Positions 6,831 through 16,280 are shown, counted from the first letter of the stretch. The stretch is DNA of 64,000 nucleotides from Gemmatimonadaceae bacterium (GCA_019752115.1 JAIEMN010000009.1:1-64000), one strand, 5' to 3'. A program made the numbers and translations. Notes: a model not told the origin generated them from the sequence alone.

Positions 6831-8564
6831 CTACGGAGGGAGGCATCGATCGCACGCGCCGCAGGGGCCACGTACGCTCGCATCACCGAAATAGCGCAGG
6901 ACGTACGCCCGACGGCAATCCCGGATCTGCGCATACTGCACCATCGCACGCAGACGCTGCTGCTCGGCGTGCCGTCGCCGGTCCAGCGCGCGCCAATCGA
7001 CCGGCGGACTGACCATCGAGCGGTACTCCTCGGTGAGACGAATACCGCCCCCAGTACGCATCCAGAGGAGGAACTGTTGTGCGGCCAACCGTTCCAGCAG
7101 GGAGATCAGTCCTCCATCCCCGCCTATTCCCGTTGGGAGCGCCGTCGCGCGGATTGTCACACCGTCCTGCAGACGGTCACCCGCCAGTTGCCAGAGCGCG
7201 CGGAGCGCCGTGCGGTCGGCACGCCGGGCCCCCGTGAGCTCGCGCCGGATGCGCGCCGGTGTCGCGAGCAGGCGGATCCAGTGCGTGTCTGCACCGGGCG
7301 GCGCGATACGACACGCGCCGGCCGCGACCAGCACCCGAAGCGCCGCCCCCACCGGCGCACGCTGATCGGCGGCGGGGAGGGCGGCGATAAACGCGTCGGG
7401 AGCGCGCGGCACCCATCCACTCCGATCGGCGCACGCCCGCAGCTGCGCCCAGGTGCGTTCCACCACGCGCCGGTCCGGATGCGCGCGCTGCAGGAAATGA
7501 TCGTGCGTGGCACGGTCGGTGGCCGTGTGCAGCAAGACACACCGACTCGGCTGGCCGTCGCGGCCGGCTCGACCGGCTTCCTGGTAGTAGGCCTCGAGCG
7601 AGCCGGGCATGGCGTGATGCACGACCAGGCGCACGTCGGGTTTGTCGATGCCCATGCCGAAGGCGCTGGTGGCCACGATGACGCGCGCCCGACTGTCCAT
7701 GAACGCGTCCTGCGCGCGTTGCCGGACACTCGCCGGCAGACCGCCGTGATAGGCGACCGCGCGCACGCGGGCCCGCACGAGCACGGCCGTCACCTGCTCC
7801 ACCGCGGTGCGCGTGGACGCGTACACGACCGCCGCGCCTGGCGCGTCGCGCAACCAGGTGACGGCTTGCGCGTGCTTGTCTCGGAGCGATGGCGTCTCGG
7901 CCACATGGTAGGTCAGGTTCGTGCGGTCGAACCCGCCGATGATCACCGTCGGATCGCGCAAGGCGAGCTGCGTGGCGATATCGCGGCGCACGCGCGGTGT
8001 GGCGGTCGCCGTGAGGGCTACGGTTTGGGGATCGCCGAGCCGCGCGCGCATGGCACCGATACGGCGGTAGGCCGGTCGGAAGTCGTGGCCCCATTCGCTG
8101 ATGCAATGGGCTTCGTCTACCGCGAGCAGGCTGACGCCGATGCGACCGAGCGCCTCCAGCATCCGCGTGGCGACGAGTTTTTCCGGCGCGAGATAGAGCA
8201 GCGTCAGCGCACCGTCACGCGCCTGCGCGAGCCGATCGGCGGTCTCTCGTCCCGTGAGGGTGCTGTTGAGATACGCCGCGCCGATGCCACGCCGCCGGAG
8301 CGCCTCGACCTGATCGGCCATGAGCGAGATCAGCGGACTCACGACCACCGTGAGGCCGGTGCGTACGAGGGCGGGCACCTGATAGCAGAGGGACTTGCCG
8401 CCACCGGTGGGGAGCACGATGAGCACATCACCGCCGCGGAGGACCGCGGTGACCGCCGGCAACTGTGGCGCTCGGAAGTCGGGGTACCCGAAGTAGCGCG
8501 CGAGCGCCGCACGCGCGCGCATCAGGGGATCAGCAGACGGGGCCGCCGGCGATGTGCAAGACAT
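6831..8564 (-). CDS. recQ: RecQ-family ATP-dependent DNA helicase, C-terminal zinc type
   Basis: A 577-residue superfamily 2 helicase for recombination and repair. Walker A is LPTGGGKSLC (residues 51-60), followed by VDEAHCISEWGHDFRP and the RecQ-type motif VI block YYQEAGRAGRDGQPSRC. The zinc cysteines (C550, C568, C571, C574; spacing x17, x2, x2) sit at the extreme C-terminus, with about 200 residues between them and the helicase core. In E. coli RecQ the zinc module follows the core directly. No HRDC domain is present. A TAGCGT -10 element ends 5 nt before the ATG, suggesting a leaderless message. Confidence 0.9.
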   Translation of the reverse strand: MSCTSPAAPSADPLMRARAALARYFGYPDFRAPQLPAVTAVLRGGDVLIVLPTGGGKSLCYQVPALVRTGLTVVVSPLISLMADQVEALRRRGIGAAYLNSTLTGRETADRLAQARDGALTLLYLAPEKLVATRMLEALGRIGVSLLAVDEAHCISEWGHDFRPAYRRIGAMRARLGDPQTVALTATATPRVRRDIATQLALRDPTVIIGGFDRTNLTYHVAETPSLRDKHAQAVTWLRDAPGAAVVYASTRTAVEQVTAVLVRARVRAVAYHGGLPASVRQRAQDAFMDSRARVIVATSAFGMGIDKPDVRLVVHHAMPGSLEAYYQEAGRAGRDGQPSRCVLLHTATDRATHDHFLQRAHPDRRVVERTWAQLRACADRSGWVPRAPDAFIAALPAADQRAPVGAALRVLVAAGACRIAPPGADTHWIRLLATPARIRRELTGARRADRTALRALWQLAGDRLQDGVTIRATALPTGIGGDGGLISLLERLAAQQFLLWMRTGGGIRLTEEYRSMVSPPVDWRALDRRRHAEQQRLRAMVQYAQIRDCRRAYVLRYFGDASVRGPCGACDRCLPP

Positions 8565-8569
8565 GTCGC

Positions 8570-8575
8570 ACGCTA
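8570..8575 (-). promoter_or_regulatory. Possible -10 element of recQ
   Basis: TAGCGT on the minus strand ends 5 nt before the recQ ATG, the same placement as at several other genes here. No good -35 is seen at 16-18 nt, so the call rests on position and motif only. Confidence 0.35.
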
Positions 8576-8610
8576 TGCTCGGCGTGCGATTCGCGTGACA
8601 TCATTTCTAC

Positions 8611-8645
8611 GCACCTCGGCGCGGCGATGGGCGGCGCCGAGGTGC
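8611..8645 (-). terminator. Hairpin after the small membrane protein gene
   Basis: A perfect 12-bp stem (8611-8622 with 8634-8645, 11-nt loop) lies 5 nt after the stop of the small membrane protein gene. There is no T tract after it on the minus strand, so it may be a weak terminator or an mRNA-stabilising structure. Confidence 0.45.
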
Positions 8646-8650
8646 CGGCG

Positions 8651-8842
8651 TCAGGAGTCGGCGAACCGCTTGCCGGTGTCGTACATGGTGTACGCCACCA
8701 CCAGCAGGACGAGCGCGAGCACCACGTCAAAGGCCCCGCGGAGCCAGTGCCGGCCCTGAAAGGCTTCGACGGCCCCGTAGGCGTTCCATCCCGCCGCAGC
8801 GAGGGCGAGCAACGGGGCAAGGATCTTCTTGGCCTTCTCCAT
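8651..8842 (-). CDS. Small membrane protein, 63 residues
   Basis: It begins MEKAKKILAPLLALAAAGWN and has two hydrophobic segments (about residues 7-25 and 34-54) joined by a short polar turn, with a basic N-terminus. It is probably an inner-membrane hairpin protein. The ATG at 8840-8842 has GGAG six nt upstream; a GTG one codon earlier would be too close to that site. It follows the U32 gene by 21 nt, so the two are likely co-transcribed. I do not recognise a family. Confidence 0.6.
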   Translation of the reverse strand: MEKAKKILAPLLALAAAGWNAYGAVEAFQGRHWLRGAFDVVLALVLLVVAYTMYDTGKRFADS

Positions 8843-8863
8843 CACGAGCTCCGAGCGAACGCG

Positions 8864-11374
8864 TCAGACAGCGCGGGCAAAGTGCCCGCGGGTAAAGGCC
8901 CCATCGAGGAGACGACGGGTGGCGGTGAGATCGGGCGTCGCGCCCGCCGCCAGTGCATCGAGCGCGGCCCGATAGCCGGCCACCAGATCGCGGATCGGGT
9001 CACCCGGCACGTTGAAAACCATCTGGAAACCGCGGATGCCGGACGTCCAGAGCTGCGGCAGGAATTCGCTCCCGTCGATCGGACGCGAATGCAGCAGCCG
9101 GTTCCGGCAATCGCTGTCGGTGGCGACGGCGAACGTATACCCCGCCGGATCGGTGAGCGAGACGTTGGTGTGCTTCTGCACACACAGATCCCGACACGTC
9201 GTCGGCTCACGATCGAAGGCGGCGCTGAGGACGCAGTGCTCGATCGTCATCCCTTCGGTGCGGCCGTACACGAGGACGTCGATGCCGGCCCCGCCCCACG
9301 GGGCGGCGAGGTGGGCCAGTTCGTCCGCCGTGAGTTCAATGCTCGCCACGACGCGCCGCGCGCCGAGTTCGAACAGGAACGCCGTGGTGTGTTGATTGAA
9401 CGCGTTTGTCGCGTAGTCGGCGATGACGTCCTGGCCGGCTTCTCCCTGCTCCGCCACGAGACCGAGGTGGCCCGAGAGCAGCGGCAGCCCGAGCGCCAGC
9501 CACTTCGTGAGGCGCTTGCGATCTTCGGGGCGCACGATCGTGGGTGTGCGCAACCGGAGCCCCACGCCCTGGGCCGCGAGTTCATCGCGCAGCGTGGTGA
9601 CGCGGCTGACCGGTGGCATCGGATGCCGGAGGAACGGGTCCAGCACGATCTCGGTCGCCCCGGCCGCAGCCGCGTCGCGCGCGCTGTCGAGATCCGCCAC
9701 GATCACACGGAGCGCAAAGGCCCCCGTTTCGACCGGTGCGGGGGAGACCGTGGGAACATGCGCGATCCCCTCCGCAATGCGTGCCTCGCGCACGGCGGCG
9801 TCACTCATACGCCCCCAGCTGAGTTGCTCGGTGAGCTGCTCGGTCGCGTCCTGGCGGAGGCGATTGAGCTCGCTGACGGGGACAAACAGCCCTTCGGCCA
9901 GGCCGCTGATATCCACCGCCCCGAGCTTGAACTCCGTGCCGCCCAGACGGCCGAACTGTTCGCGCAGCTGCGTCATGTCGAGCGCGCGCTTGCTGGCCGG
10001 GGCCAGCGGGACTTCACCGCGCACGGTGACCTCGAGATCGCCGGCCGTCCAGATCGTCTTGAGCGGCCCGCCGGCATGGCCGAAGCAGCGCACATCCACG
10101 CGCGTGAGTCCCACGCGATCGGGCACCGGGACCTGCTGGAACGAGGCCTTCGCAGAGGCGAGCAGCGTCGCGTCGCTCGTCCGCACCACGCGCCAGCCGT
10201 CGGGGACGCGCGTGACGCGCATGCCGCTGCGGACCACGATGGCCTGGCGGTGCACGCCGCCGCTCACCTGCAGCGCGCGTACCTGCTGCACGGTGCCGCC
10301 CAGCGTGGCGGCGCTGTCCGCCTCGGGCGCTTCGAAGCCCAGGCCATCACCCACCGCGAGTGCCCGCGACACGGCCACGACGAGCTCGTCGCCGTCCGTG
10401 GACAGCACGGTACCGATGGGGAGCCCGCGGTTATCGGGCTGGGTGCGCGTGATGTACTCGCGCCCCTGCCGACCCCCGTACATGCCGCCCGTGTTCCCGC
10501 GACTGAAGATCTGGACGAGCGGTTCGACGTCGTCGGTGGACGGGGCGTGGCCCCGCTCACCGCGCGAGAGCGCATCCAGCCAACCGCGGTACGCCTTGGT
10601 CACCGTGGCGACGTACTCCGGCTTCTTCTTGCGCCCCTCGACCTTGAGGCAGCCGATCCCCAACTCGGCGATCTGCTCCAGATGATCGTGGGCGGCGAGG
10701 TCCTTCGTGCTGATGAGATACCCGCGGTCGAGCGTGGCACCCGTGCTCTCATCATTGAGCGTGTAGTCCTTCCGGCACGATTGGGCACAGGAGCCGCGAT
10801 TGGCCGAGCGCTCGCTGATCATGCCGGACATGAAGCACTGCCCGGAGTACGAGATACAGAGTGCCCCGTGTACGAAGGTCTCGAGGCTCAACTCGGGGAC
10901 CGCCGAGCGAATCTCGCGAATGTCCTCGAGCGTGTTTTCGCGGGCGAGGACCACGCGCTCCACCCCCAGCCGTTGCATGACGCGCGCGCCGGCGGCGTCG
11001 TGCACGGTCATCTGGGTGGAGCCATGCACCTCGAGCTGCGGATAGACCTGCTGGATCAGGCGGACGACGCCCAGATCCTGCACGATGGCCGCATCGATGC
11101 CGCGATCGATGCACTCCCCGAGATAGGCCATCGCCTCGGGCAGCTCGTGCGGCTTGATGAGCACGTTGAAGGTGAGGTAGACCCGCACCCCCCGGGCGTG
11201 CGCGATGGCGCAGGCCTGCCCGAGCTCGTCGAGCGACAGCTGGGCCCCTTCGTCGCGCGCGTTGTACATCGACGCGCCGAGATAAATGGCATTGGCGCCA
11301 TTCGCGACGGCGGCGCGAACGGCATCCAGGGTGCCAGCGGGGGCCAGGAGCTCGGGGATGGGCATTCGGGACAT
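8864..11374 (-). CDS. Large U32 family protein (RlhA-like, with DUF3656-type insert)
   Basis: An 836-residue U32 family protein. E. coli RlhA and TrhP of this family hydroxylate rRNA or tRNA bases, so an RNA-modifying role is more likely than proteolysis. The N-terminal barrel holds the family pattern ELLAPAGTLDAVRAAVANGA, the FVHGALCISYSGQCFMSG block and further cysteines (SCAQSCRKDY). A beta-rich middle part resembles DUF3656, and a second barrel-like part ends with more cysteines (CRDLCVQKH, DCRNRLL). The cysteines could hold an Fe-S cluster. It is longer than RlhA (about 650 residues). TAGCTT ends 6 nt before the ATG, again suggesting a leaderless start. Confidence 0.85.
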   Translation of the reverse strand: MSRMPIPELLAPAGTLDAVRAAVANGANAIYLGASMYNARDEGAQLSLDELGQACAIAHARGVRVYLTFNVLIKPHELPEAMAYLGECIDRGIDAAIVQDLGVVRLIQQVYPQLEVHGSTQMTVHDAAGARVMQRLGVERVVLARENTLEDIREIRSAVPELSLETFVHGALCISYSGQCFMSGMISERSANRGSCAQSCRKDYTLNDESTGATLDRGYLISTKDLAAHDHLEQIAELGIGCLKVEGRKKKPEYVATVTKAYRGWLDALSRGERGHAPSTDDVEPLVQIFSRGNTGGMYGGRQGREYITRTQPDNRGLPIGTVLSTDGDELVVAVSRALAVGDGLGFEAPEADSAATLGGTVQQVRALQVSGGVHRQAIVVRSGMRVTRVPDGWRVVRTSDATLLASAKASFQQVPVPDRVGLTRVDVRCFGHAGGPLKTIWTAGDLEVTVRGEVPLAPASKRALDMTQLREQFGRLGGTEFKLGAVDISGLAEGLFVPVSELNRLRQDATEQLTEQLSWGRMSDAAVREARIAEGIAHVPTVSPAPVETGAFALRVIVADLDSARDAAAAGATEIVLDPFLRHPMPPVSRVTTLRDELAAQGVGLRLRTPTIVRPEDRKRLTKWLALGLPLLSGHLGLVAEQGEAGQDVIADYATNAFNQHTTAFLFELGARRVVASIELTADELAHLAAPWGGAGIDVLVYGRTEGMTIEHCVLSAAFDREPTTCRDLCVQKHTNVSLTDPAGYTFAVATDSDCRNRLLHSRPIDGSEFLPQLWTSGIRGFQMVFNVPGDPIRDLVAGYRAALDALAAGATPDLTATRRLLDGAFTRGHFARAV

Positions 11375-11380
11375 CCCTGA

Positions 11381-11386
11381 AAGCTA
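11381..11386 (-). promoter_or_regulatory. Possible -10 element of the U32 gene
   Basis: TAGCTT on the minus strand, 6 nt from the ATG, identical to the -10 of dus and hisS. The -35 is poor (AGTACG at 17 nt). Upstream lies a 7-bp inverted repeat (11391-11397 with 11415-11421) that may end the preceding operon. Confidence 0.4.
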
Positions 11387-11454
11387 AATGGGGCCGGAAT
11401 GGCCGTACTGGTGGCCGGCCCTTCGTGCCCCTTTGCGGCTGTTCTCTCTGACGG

Positions 11455-11598
11455 TCAGCGTTTCAGAAAGCGCAGCAGCAGCGCCGCCGCGACCAGGGCA
11501 ATGCCGATCCAGCGGATCCATTCAATGCCGGTGCGGAGGGCGATCGTGAACGCGATCACACCCAGCGCCAGCAGGGCGATGCGCAGGCGGATGATCAC
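11455..11598 (-). CDS. 47-residue membrane protein
   Basis: A short reading frame from GTG (11596-11598) to TGA (11455-11457), starting 4 nt after the stop of the AtuA-like gene. The product begins MIIRLRIALLALGVIAFTIA, then has a polar TGIEWIRW turn, a second hydrophobic run and a basic end (RFLKR). This is a typical two-helix membrane miniprotein. The tight spacing and clean composition make it believable; its function is unknown. Confidence 0.5.
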   Translation of the reverse strand: MIIRLRIALLALGVIAFTIALRTGIEWIRWIGIALVAAALLLRFLKR

Positions 11599-11602
11599 CG
11601 GG

Positions 11603-11959
11603 TCAGCCGGTAAAGGCCGGCAGGCCGGCCGCCGCCGCCTCGGCGTCGGGCACCTCGATCACCAGGCGCAGCAGGGCGGTCGAATACACCTTGCCCTGCG
11701 CGTCGGTCTTGAGCGACAGGGTGCCGCCCCCATCGAGTGCGCCGTGCAGCAGGAAGTTGAGCGCGTTGAGGTTGGGCAGTTCGAAGCGCACCACGTCGCC
11801 GGTGATCTGGCCACGGAAGTGGGCGGCTACGGCGTCGCGGGTGACGTAGCGGTCCAGCACCGCGTACCACTCGGGCTTGAGCGCGATGATGCCCACGTTC
11901 GCGGTGTCGCCCTTGTCGCCGGAACGGGTATGGGCGATGTCGAGGAGTCGGACGCGCAT
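11603..11959 (-). CDS. AtuA-associated small ferredoxin-fold-like protein
   Basis: A 118-residue protein starting MRVRLLDIAHTRSGDKGDTA. This block corresponds to the C-terminal domain found fused to, or encoded beside, AtuA/DUF1446 proteins. It begins 3 nt after the AtuA gene ends, so it most likely supplies the second half of that protein. No catalytic role is established for it. The family call is from recognition of the conserved N-terminal motif and the gene pairing. Confidence 0.8.
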   Translation of the reverse strand: MRVRLLDIAHTRSGDKGDTANVGIIALKPEWYAVLDRYVTRDAVAAHFRGQITGDVVRFELPNLNALNFLLHGALDGGGTLSLKTDAQGKVYSTALLRLVIEVPDAEAAAAGLPAFTG

Positions 11960-11962
11960 GGG

Positions 11963-13330
11963 TTACTCCACGATGGCGACAGAGGTCGAGACGGCGCGCT
12001 TGTCGAGCAGCGCGGGCCAGTAGGCCACGATTTCTTCCACTTTCGGGCGCCCACCGGCGAAGCCCGTCACGCTCGGCGGCCCGTTGAGCACCAGCGGCGC
12101 GATCTCGCGCGTAAAGCGCTCCACGGCGGCCTTGTCGCTGCCACGCACCCCGATGCGGTACTGCACTTCGGGCGCGTCGAGCCCGTCGCCCGCCAGCGAG
12201 CCATGCGTGGCCGTGGCCCCGACGAACTCGCTCAGCACCTGATCGAACTTGAGACCGAGGTTGTCGAGGCGTTCCCGCAGCACGCGATCAGCGAGCTGCG
12301 CCTTCTCCATGGCGTCGGGCCACGAGTACACGAGCGAGCCCACCGCCTTGTAGCCGGCCCGGTACGCAATGGACACCTTGAGGAACGGCGTCGGCGGGCC
12401 GCCGGTGATGCCATGGACCTTCACGCGATTGTCGCCGTCGGCCGCGAGGTGAATGCTGGTGAAGTCGGCGACCACGTCGGGCGTGATGTAGGCATGCGGA
12501 TCGCCCATCTCGTACACGAGCTGCTCGCTCACGCTGGGCACGCTCACGCGGCCGCCGGTGCCCGGGTGCTTCGTGATGACGAACGAGCCGTCCGCGCGCG
12601 CCTCGGCGATCGGATAGCCGACATTCGCGAGATCGGGAATGGTGCGCCACTCGTGCAGGCAATTGCCGCCGCTGCACTGCGCACCACACTCGAGGATGTG
12701 CCCAGCCACGATCCCGGCGGCCATCTTGTTCCAGTCATCGGCCGCCCAGCCGAACTCGTGACGTAGCGGCGCCATCGTGAGCGCCGTGTCGGTGCTGCGG
12801 CCGATGACCACCACATTGGCCCCGCGCTCGAGCGCTTCCACGATGGGCGTGGACCCGATGTACGCGTTGGCCGAGAGCACGCGATCACGAATGTTCGCGA
12901 GCGGCTCGCCGGTATCCATGTTCTTGAGTTCGTGGCCGGCGGCGAGCAGTTCGTCGAGACGGCCGAGAATATCGTCGCCCGTCACGACGCCGATGCGGAT
13001 CTTGCCCCGCACGCCCGCCTTGTCGGCGGCGGCCAGCACCGCATCGGCGCAGGCGACCGGGTTCACGCCGCCGGCGTTGGCAATCACCTTCACCCCGCGC
13101 TCGGCCACCGCCGGGAACACGCTCTCCATCGCGCCGATGAAATCGCGCGCGTAGCCCATTTTCGGATCACGCTCCTTCTGCTTCTGCAGAATGGACATCG
13201 TGACCTCGGCGAGGTAATCGAGCATGAGGTAGTCCACCGGCCCGCCGTCGACCTGGCGGCGCGGGGCCTCGAGCCAATCACCCCAGAATCCTTGTCCGCT
13301 GGCTACGCGGACCACGTCCTTCTTGCTCAT
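11963..13330 (-). CDS. AtuA family protein (DUF1446, acyclic terpene utilisation)
   Basis: A 455-residue protein beginning [20 protein letters not shown]. The family includes AtuA of Pseudomonas, from the citronellol/geraniol catabolic cluster, whose biochemical role is still unclear. Visible conserved stretches are VDYLMLDYLAEVTMSIL, VIANAGGVNP, VVIGRSTDTALTMAPL and ECGAQCSGGN. The ATG at 13328-13330 has GGAGG six nt upstream and overlaps the carboxyltransferase stop by 1 nt (TGATG). It lies between the carboxyltransferase and the small AtuA-like gene, the usual partners. Its presence points to branched acyl-CoA breakdown. Confidence 0.85.
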   Translation of the reverse strand: MSKKDVVRVASGQGFWGDWLEAPRRQVDGGPVDYLMLDYLAEVTMSILQKQKERDPKMGYARDFIGAMESVFPAVAERGVKVIANAGGVNPVACADAVLAAADKAGVRGKIRIGVVTGDDILGRLDELLAAGHELKNMDTGEPLANIRDRVLSANAYIGSTPIVEALERGANVVVIGRSTDTALTMAPLRHEFGWAADDWNKMAAGIVAGHILECGAQCSGGNCLHEWRTIPDLANVGYPIAEARADGSFVITKHPGTGGRVSVPSVSEQLVYEMGDPHAYITPDVVADFTSIHLAADGDNRVKVHGITGGPPTPFLKVSIAYRAGYKAVGSLVYSWPDAMEKAQLADRVLRERLDNLGLKFDQVLSEFVGATATHGSLAGDGLDAPEVQYRIGVRGSDKAAVERFTREIAPLVLNGPPSVTGFAGGRPKVEEIVAYWPALLDKRAVSTSVAIVE

Positions 13331-14949
13331 CACGCCCCTCCAACGGACGGCATCGGCGGCAGCACAAAGGCGCCGAGGTGCGGTCCGTGGTTCTGGTTGG
13401 CGGCACGGAGCGCCATGGCGAGCATGGTGCGCGTGTCCTCGGGATAGACAATCGTATCGACGAACCCGCGCGCGGCCGCATAACGCGCGTCGAGCTGTTC
13501 TTCGTAATCGGCGCGCATCGCCTCGACGGCCTCGAGCACCTCGGGCGCGGGGGCCGTCCCCGCTTTCTTCGCCGCATCGAGCGCCGGCCCGTGCACCGCC
13601 TGCACCGCCGCCTCGCCCTCCATCACGGCCATGCGACCGGTCGGCCAGGACAGGATGAAATCAGGGTCGAACCCCTGCCCGGCCATGGCGTAGTAGCCGG
13701 CCCCACTCGCGTGGTTCACCGTGAGCACGATCTTGGGGACGCGCGCGCAGGCCATCGCTTCCACGAAGTGCGCGCCGGCGCGAATGATCCCATCATGCTC
13801 GGCGTCGGGGCCCACCATGAAGCCCGAAACGTCCTGCACGAAGAGAATGGGAATGCCCTGCTTGTCGCATCGCTCGATGAAGTACGCGACCTTCTCGGCA
13901 CTCTCGGCGTAGATGATGCCGCCAAATCGCGGCCGCTCACCGGGACGGCCCTTGATGAGGCCGCGCTGGTTGGCGATGACGCCCACCTGGATGCCTTCGA
14001 TGCGCGCGTCGCCGCAAATCATCTCCTTGGCGAGATTCGGCTGGAATTCGTCAAGCGCGCCATCGTCGAGCACCGCCTTGAGCAACGCGTGCATGTCGTA
14101 CTGCATGCGATGGTCGGCCGGCAGCAGATCGTACAGCGTTGACGGCGGCTCGGCCGGTGGACGCCAGCCCGTCGTCGTACCCTGTTGCTGCGGACGCGGC
14201 AGTCGCGCGACGAGTTCGCGAATTTTGCGCAGGCAGCTCGGGTCATCATCGAGCGCGTAGTGCGCCACGCCAGAAATCTCGGTATGCGTGATCGCGCCGC
14301 CGAGCGTTTCGCCATCGACCGTCTGGCCGGTGGCGCCCTTCACGAGATTGGGGCCGCCGAGCCCCATGAACGACGTGCCCTTCACCATCAGGATCACATC
14401 GCTGAGTGCGGGGAGATACGCCCCGCCGGCGACGCACTGCCCCATCACGGCGGCGATCTGCGGAATGCGCAGATACCGGCGCATGATGGAGTTGTAGTAG
14501 AAAATGCGTGCCGCGCCGTACTGCCCGGGGAACACGCCACCCTGATAGGGGAGGTTCACGCCGGCCGAGTCCACGAGGTAGATGATCGGGATGCGGCAGC
14601 GCATCGCGACTTCCTGCGCGCGGAGAATCTTGGTGATCGTCTCCGGCCACCACGAGCCGGCCTTCACGGTCGCGTCGTTGGCCACGACCACGCATTCGCG
14701 GCCCTCGACCATGGCGATGCCGGTGATCACCCCGGCGGCGGGCGCCTGTCCGTCGTAGCGATCATACGCGACCAGGAGCCCGATCTCGAGAAACGGGGTG
14801 TCCGGATCGGCCAGCTGCTCGACGCGCTCCCGCGCCGTGAGCTTGCCCTGCTTGTGCTGCCGTGCAGCCTTGTCGGCCCCGCCTCCTTCCCGGAGGCGGG
14901 CTTCCAGCGCGCGGACCTCGTCAGCGAGCTGGCGAAGTCGGCCGCTCAC
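13330..14949 (-). CDS. Acyl-CoA carboxylase, carboxyltransferase (beta) subunit
   Basis: A 539-residue carboxyltransferase of the methylcrotonyl/geranyl/propionyl-CoA carboxylase beta family. It contains the biotin-side and acyl-CoA-side crotonase-like halves. Marks include [20 protein letters not shown], the oxyanion-type glycine runs ([31 protein letters not shown]) and [15 protein letters not shown]. It starts at GTG (14947-14949), overlapping the cobalamin subunit gene by 4 nt. The pattern is closest to MCC beta, and pairing with AtuA recalls AtuC (geranyl-CoA carboxylase). No biotin carboxylase subunit is in the window, so the substrate remains open. Confidence 0.88.
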   Translation of the reverse strand: MSGRLRQLADEVRALEARLREGGGADKAARQHKQGKLTARERVEQLADPDTPFLEIGLLVAYDRYDGQAPAAGVITGIAMVEGRECVVVANDATVKAGSWWPETITKILRAQEVAMRCRIPIIYLVDSAGVNLPYQGGVFPGQYGAARIFYYNSIMRRYLRIPQIAAVMGQCVAGGAYLPALSDVILMVKGTSFMGLGGPNLVKGATGQTVDGETLGGAITHTEISGVAHYALDDDPSCLRKIRELVARLPRPQQQGTTTGWRPPAEPPSTLYDLLPADHRMQYDMHALLKAVLDDGALDEFQPNLAKEMICGDARIEGIQVGVIANQRGLIKGRPGERPRFGGIIYAESAEKVAYFIERCDKQGIPILFVQDVSGFMVGPDAEHDGIIRAGAHFVEAMACARVPKIVLTVNHASGAGYYAMAGQGFDPDFILSWPTGRMAVMEGEAAVQAVHGPALDAAKKAGTAPAPEVLEAVEAMRADYEEQLDARYAAARGFVDTIVYPEDTRTMLAMALRAANQNHGPHLGAFVLPPMPSVGGA

Positions 14950-15368
14950 GCTCCAGCGCCAGCGCTCTGCTGGCGCGCCGCGAACCACTCGCGGATGTAG
15001 TCGACGAGCTCCTGCGTGCTCGTGCCCGGGCCGAAGAGACGGGCCACGCCCTGCGCCTGCAGCGCGTCCATGTCTTCCTTGGGGATGATGCCGCCGCCGG
15101 TCAGCAGCACATCATCGCGGCCGGCTTCGATCAGCAGATCGCGCACGCGCGGAAAGAGCGTCATGTGCGCGCCGGACAGGATCGACAGGCCGACCACGTC
15201 GACGTCTTCCTGCACGGCGGCGGTGGCGATCATCTCGGGGGTCTGATGCAGGCCGGTATAGATCACTTCCATGCCGGCGTCGCGCAGGGCAGCCGCTACG
15301 ACCTTGGCGCCGCGGTCGTGCCCGTCGAGGCCAGGCTTGGCCACCAGCACACGAATGGGTCGGGTCAT
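14946..15368 (-). CDS. Methylmalonyl-CoA mutase, small cobalamin-binding subunit
   Basis: A 140-residue stand-alone B12-binding domain. The D-x-H-x2-G motif is DGHDRG (residues 15-20), whose His replaces the lower axial ligand of cobalt. The S-x-L (GLSILSGAH) and GG (LLTGGGIIP) motifs follow. It should pair with the large subunit encoded at 17401-19095 to convert methylmalonyl-CoA and succinyl-CoA. The two halves are in separate operons about 2 kb apart, an arrangement also found in archaea and some bacteria. It heads the carboxyltransferase-AtuA operon. Confidence 0.92.
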   Translation of the reverse strand: MTRPIRVLVAKPGLDGHDRGAKVVAAALRDAGMEVIYTGLHQTPEMIATAAVQEDVDVVGLSILSGAHMTLFPRVRDLLIEAGRDDVLLTGGGIIPKEDMDALQAQGVARLFGPGTSTQELVDYIREWFAARQQSAGAGA

Positions 15369-15414
15369 CGGGAGGGGGAGATTCGGTGGGAACTTCTGCT
15401 CAGTTCTAAACTAC

Positions 15415-16170
15415 TCAGCTTTCCTTACGCGCGACTAGCAGCATCTCGCTGGATTTCCGGCTCAGCGGGCGGTCCGCCCAGCTGTCGAAGGCCTGTTCGA
15501 CCACGAGGCCGACGTCCCGGAGGCGGCCGGCGAGCTCGGAGGCCGTGTAGAGCCGAATCCGGTGCGACCGTTCGCCGTGCCCCTTGGGGCCCCGCCAGGT
15601 GCTCGTGATCTCGAGGAACCCCGAGAGGGGGTCGAAGCTGCGCTCCTGCCCGAACAGGGTCCCGTCGGCGGCGCTCCACCAATCCCGGGTCAGAAACTTG
15701 GCCATCACCCCGTCCCGGGCGCCGCCGTGCCAGATCAGCACGCCCCCCGGCTTGAGGACCCGGGCGAACTGTTCGAGCACCCGAAGGTCATCGCGGGGAT
15801 CATCAAAGAAGCCGAAGCTGGTGAACAGGTTGACGACGGCGTCAAAGCGGCCGGTCCAACGGGCGGGCAGCTTGCGCATGTCCCCCTGCGTGTAGCGCAA
15901 CGTCTTGCCCGTGCCGCGCTTGCGGGCCACGGCCAGTAGCTCGTTCGAGTAGTCGAGCGCGTCCACATCGAAGCCGGCTTCGGCGAGCAGGTGGGCATGG
16001 CGCCCCTGACCGCACGGACAGTCGAGAATCCGGGCGCCGCTGGGCAGCTCGAGGACCTCGAGCAACCGGGCCACCTCGCGTCGATCCTGGGTGAGATCGA
16101 AGAGGGGCTCGTACTCGTGGAGGTACTGGGTGTCGAACTGGGTGGCCCACCAGGGCTTGTTCGTCTTCAT
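15415..16170 (-). CDS. Class I SAM-dependent methyltransferase
   Basis: A 251-residue Rossmann-fold methyltransferase. The SAM-binding motif I is ARILDCPCGQGRHA (about residues 46-59), followed by GFDVDALDYSNELLAVAR, the acidic motif II region YTQGDMRKLP, and a motif IV-like DAVVNLFTSFGFF. Motif I has two cysteines where most members have GxGxG. The substrate is not predictable; ubiquinone/menaquinone-type C-methylation or small-molecule methylation are both possible. It has its own promoter (16177-16205) ending 6 nt before the ATG and lies divergent from the BLUF genes. Confidence 0.85.
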   Translation of the reverse strand: MKTNKPWWATQFDTQYLHEYEPLFDLTQDRREVARLLEVLELPSGARILDCPCGQGRHAHLLAEAGFDVDALDYSNELLAVARKRGTGKTLRYTQGDMRKLPARWTGRFDAVVNLFTSFGFFDDPRDDLRVLEQFARVLKPGGVLIWHGGARDGVMAKFLTRDWWSAADGTLFGQERSFDPLSGFLEITSTWRGPKGHGERSHRIRLYTASELAGRLRDVGLVVEQAFDSWADRPLSRKSSEMLLVARKES

Positions 16171-16176
16171 CCGGAG

Positions 16177-16205
16177 ACGCTAGATACTCGGGACCGGACG
16201 CACAA
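16177..16205 (-). promoter_or_regulatory. Promoter of the methyltransferase gene (leaderless type)
   Basis: On the minus strand -35 TTGTGC (16200-16205), 17-nt spacer, -10 TAGCGT (16177-16182). The -10 ends 6 nt before the ATG, so the transcript should begin at or next to the start codon. Confidence 0.65.
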
Positions 16206-16280
16206 GCAGTGCGCCCCGGTGCTTGGCATATCCCGGCGTGGTCGGCCGGGCCTGGACCCCTCTTGCTGGACGGTACTCTC

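Noticed and set aside
11391-11421. Terminator for the AtuA operon
   Set aside because: Only a 7-bp stem with a 17-nt loop and no T tract; mentioned under the U32 promoter, not called as a feature.
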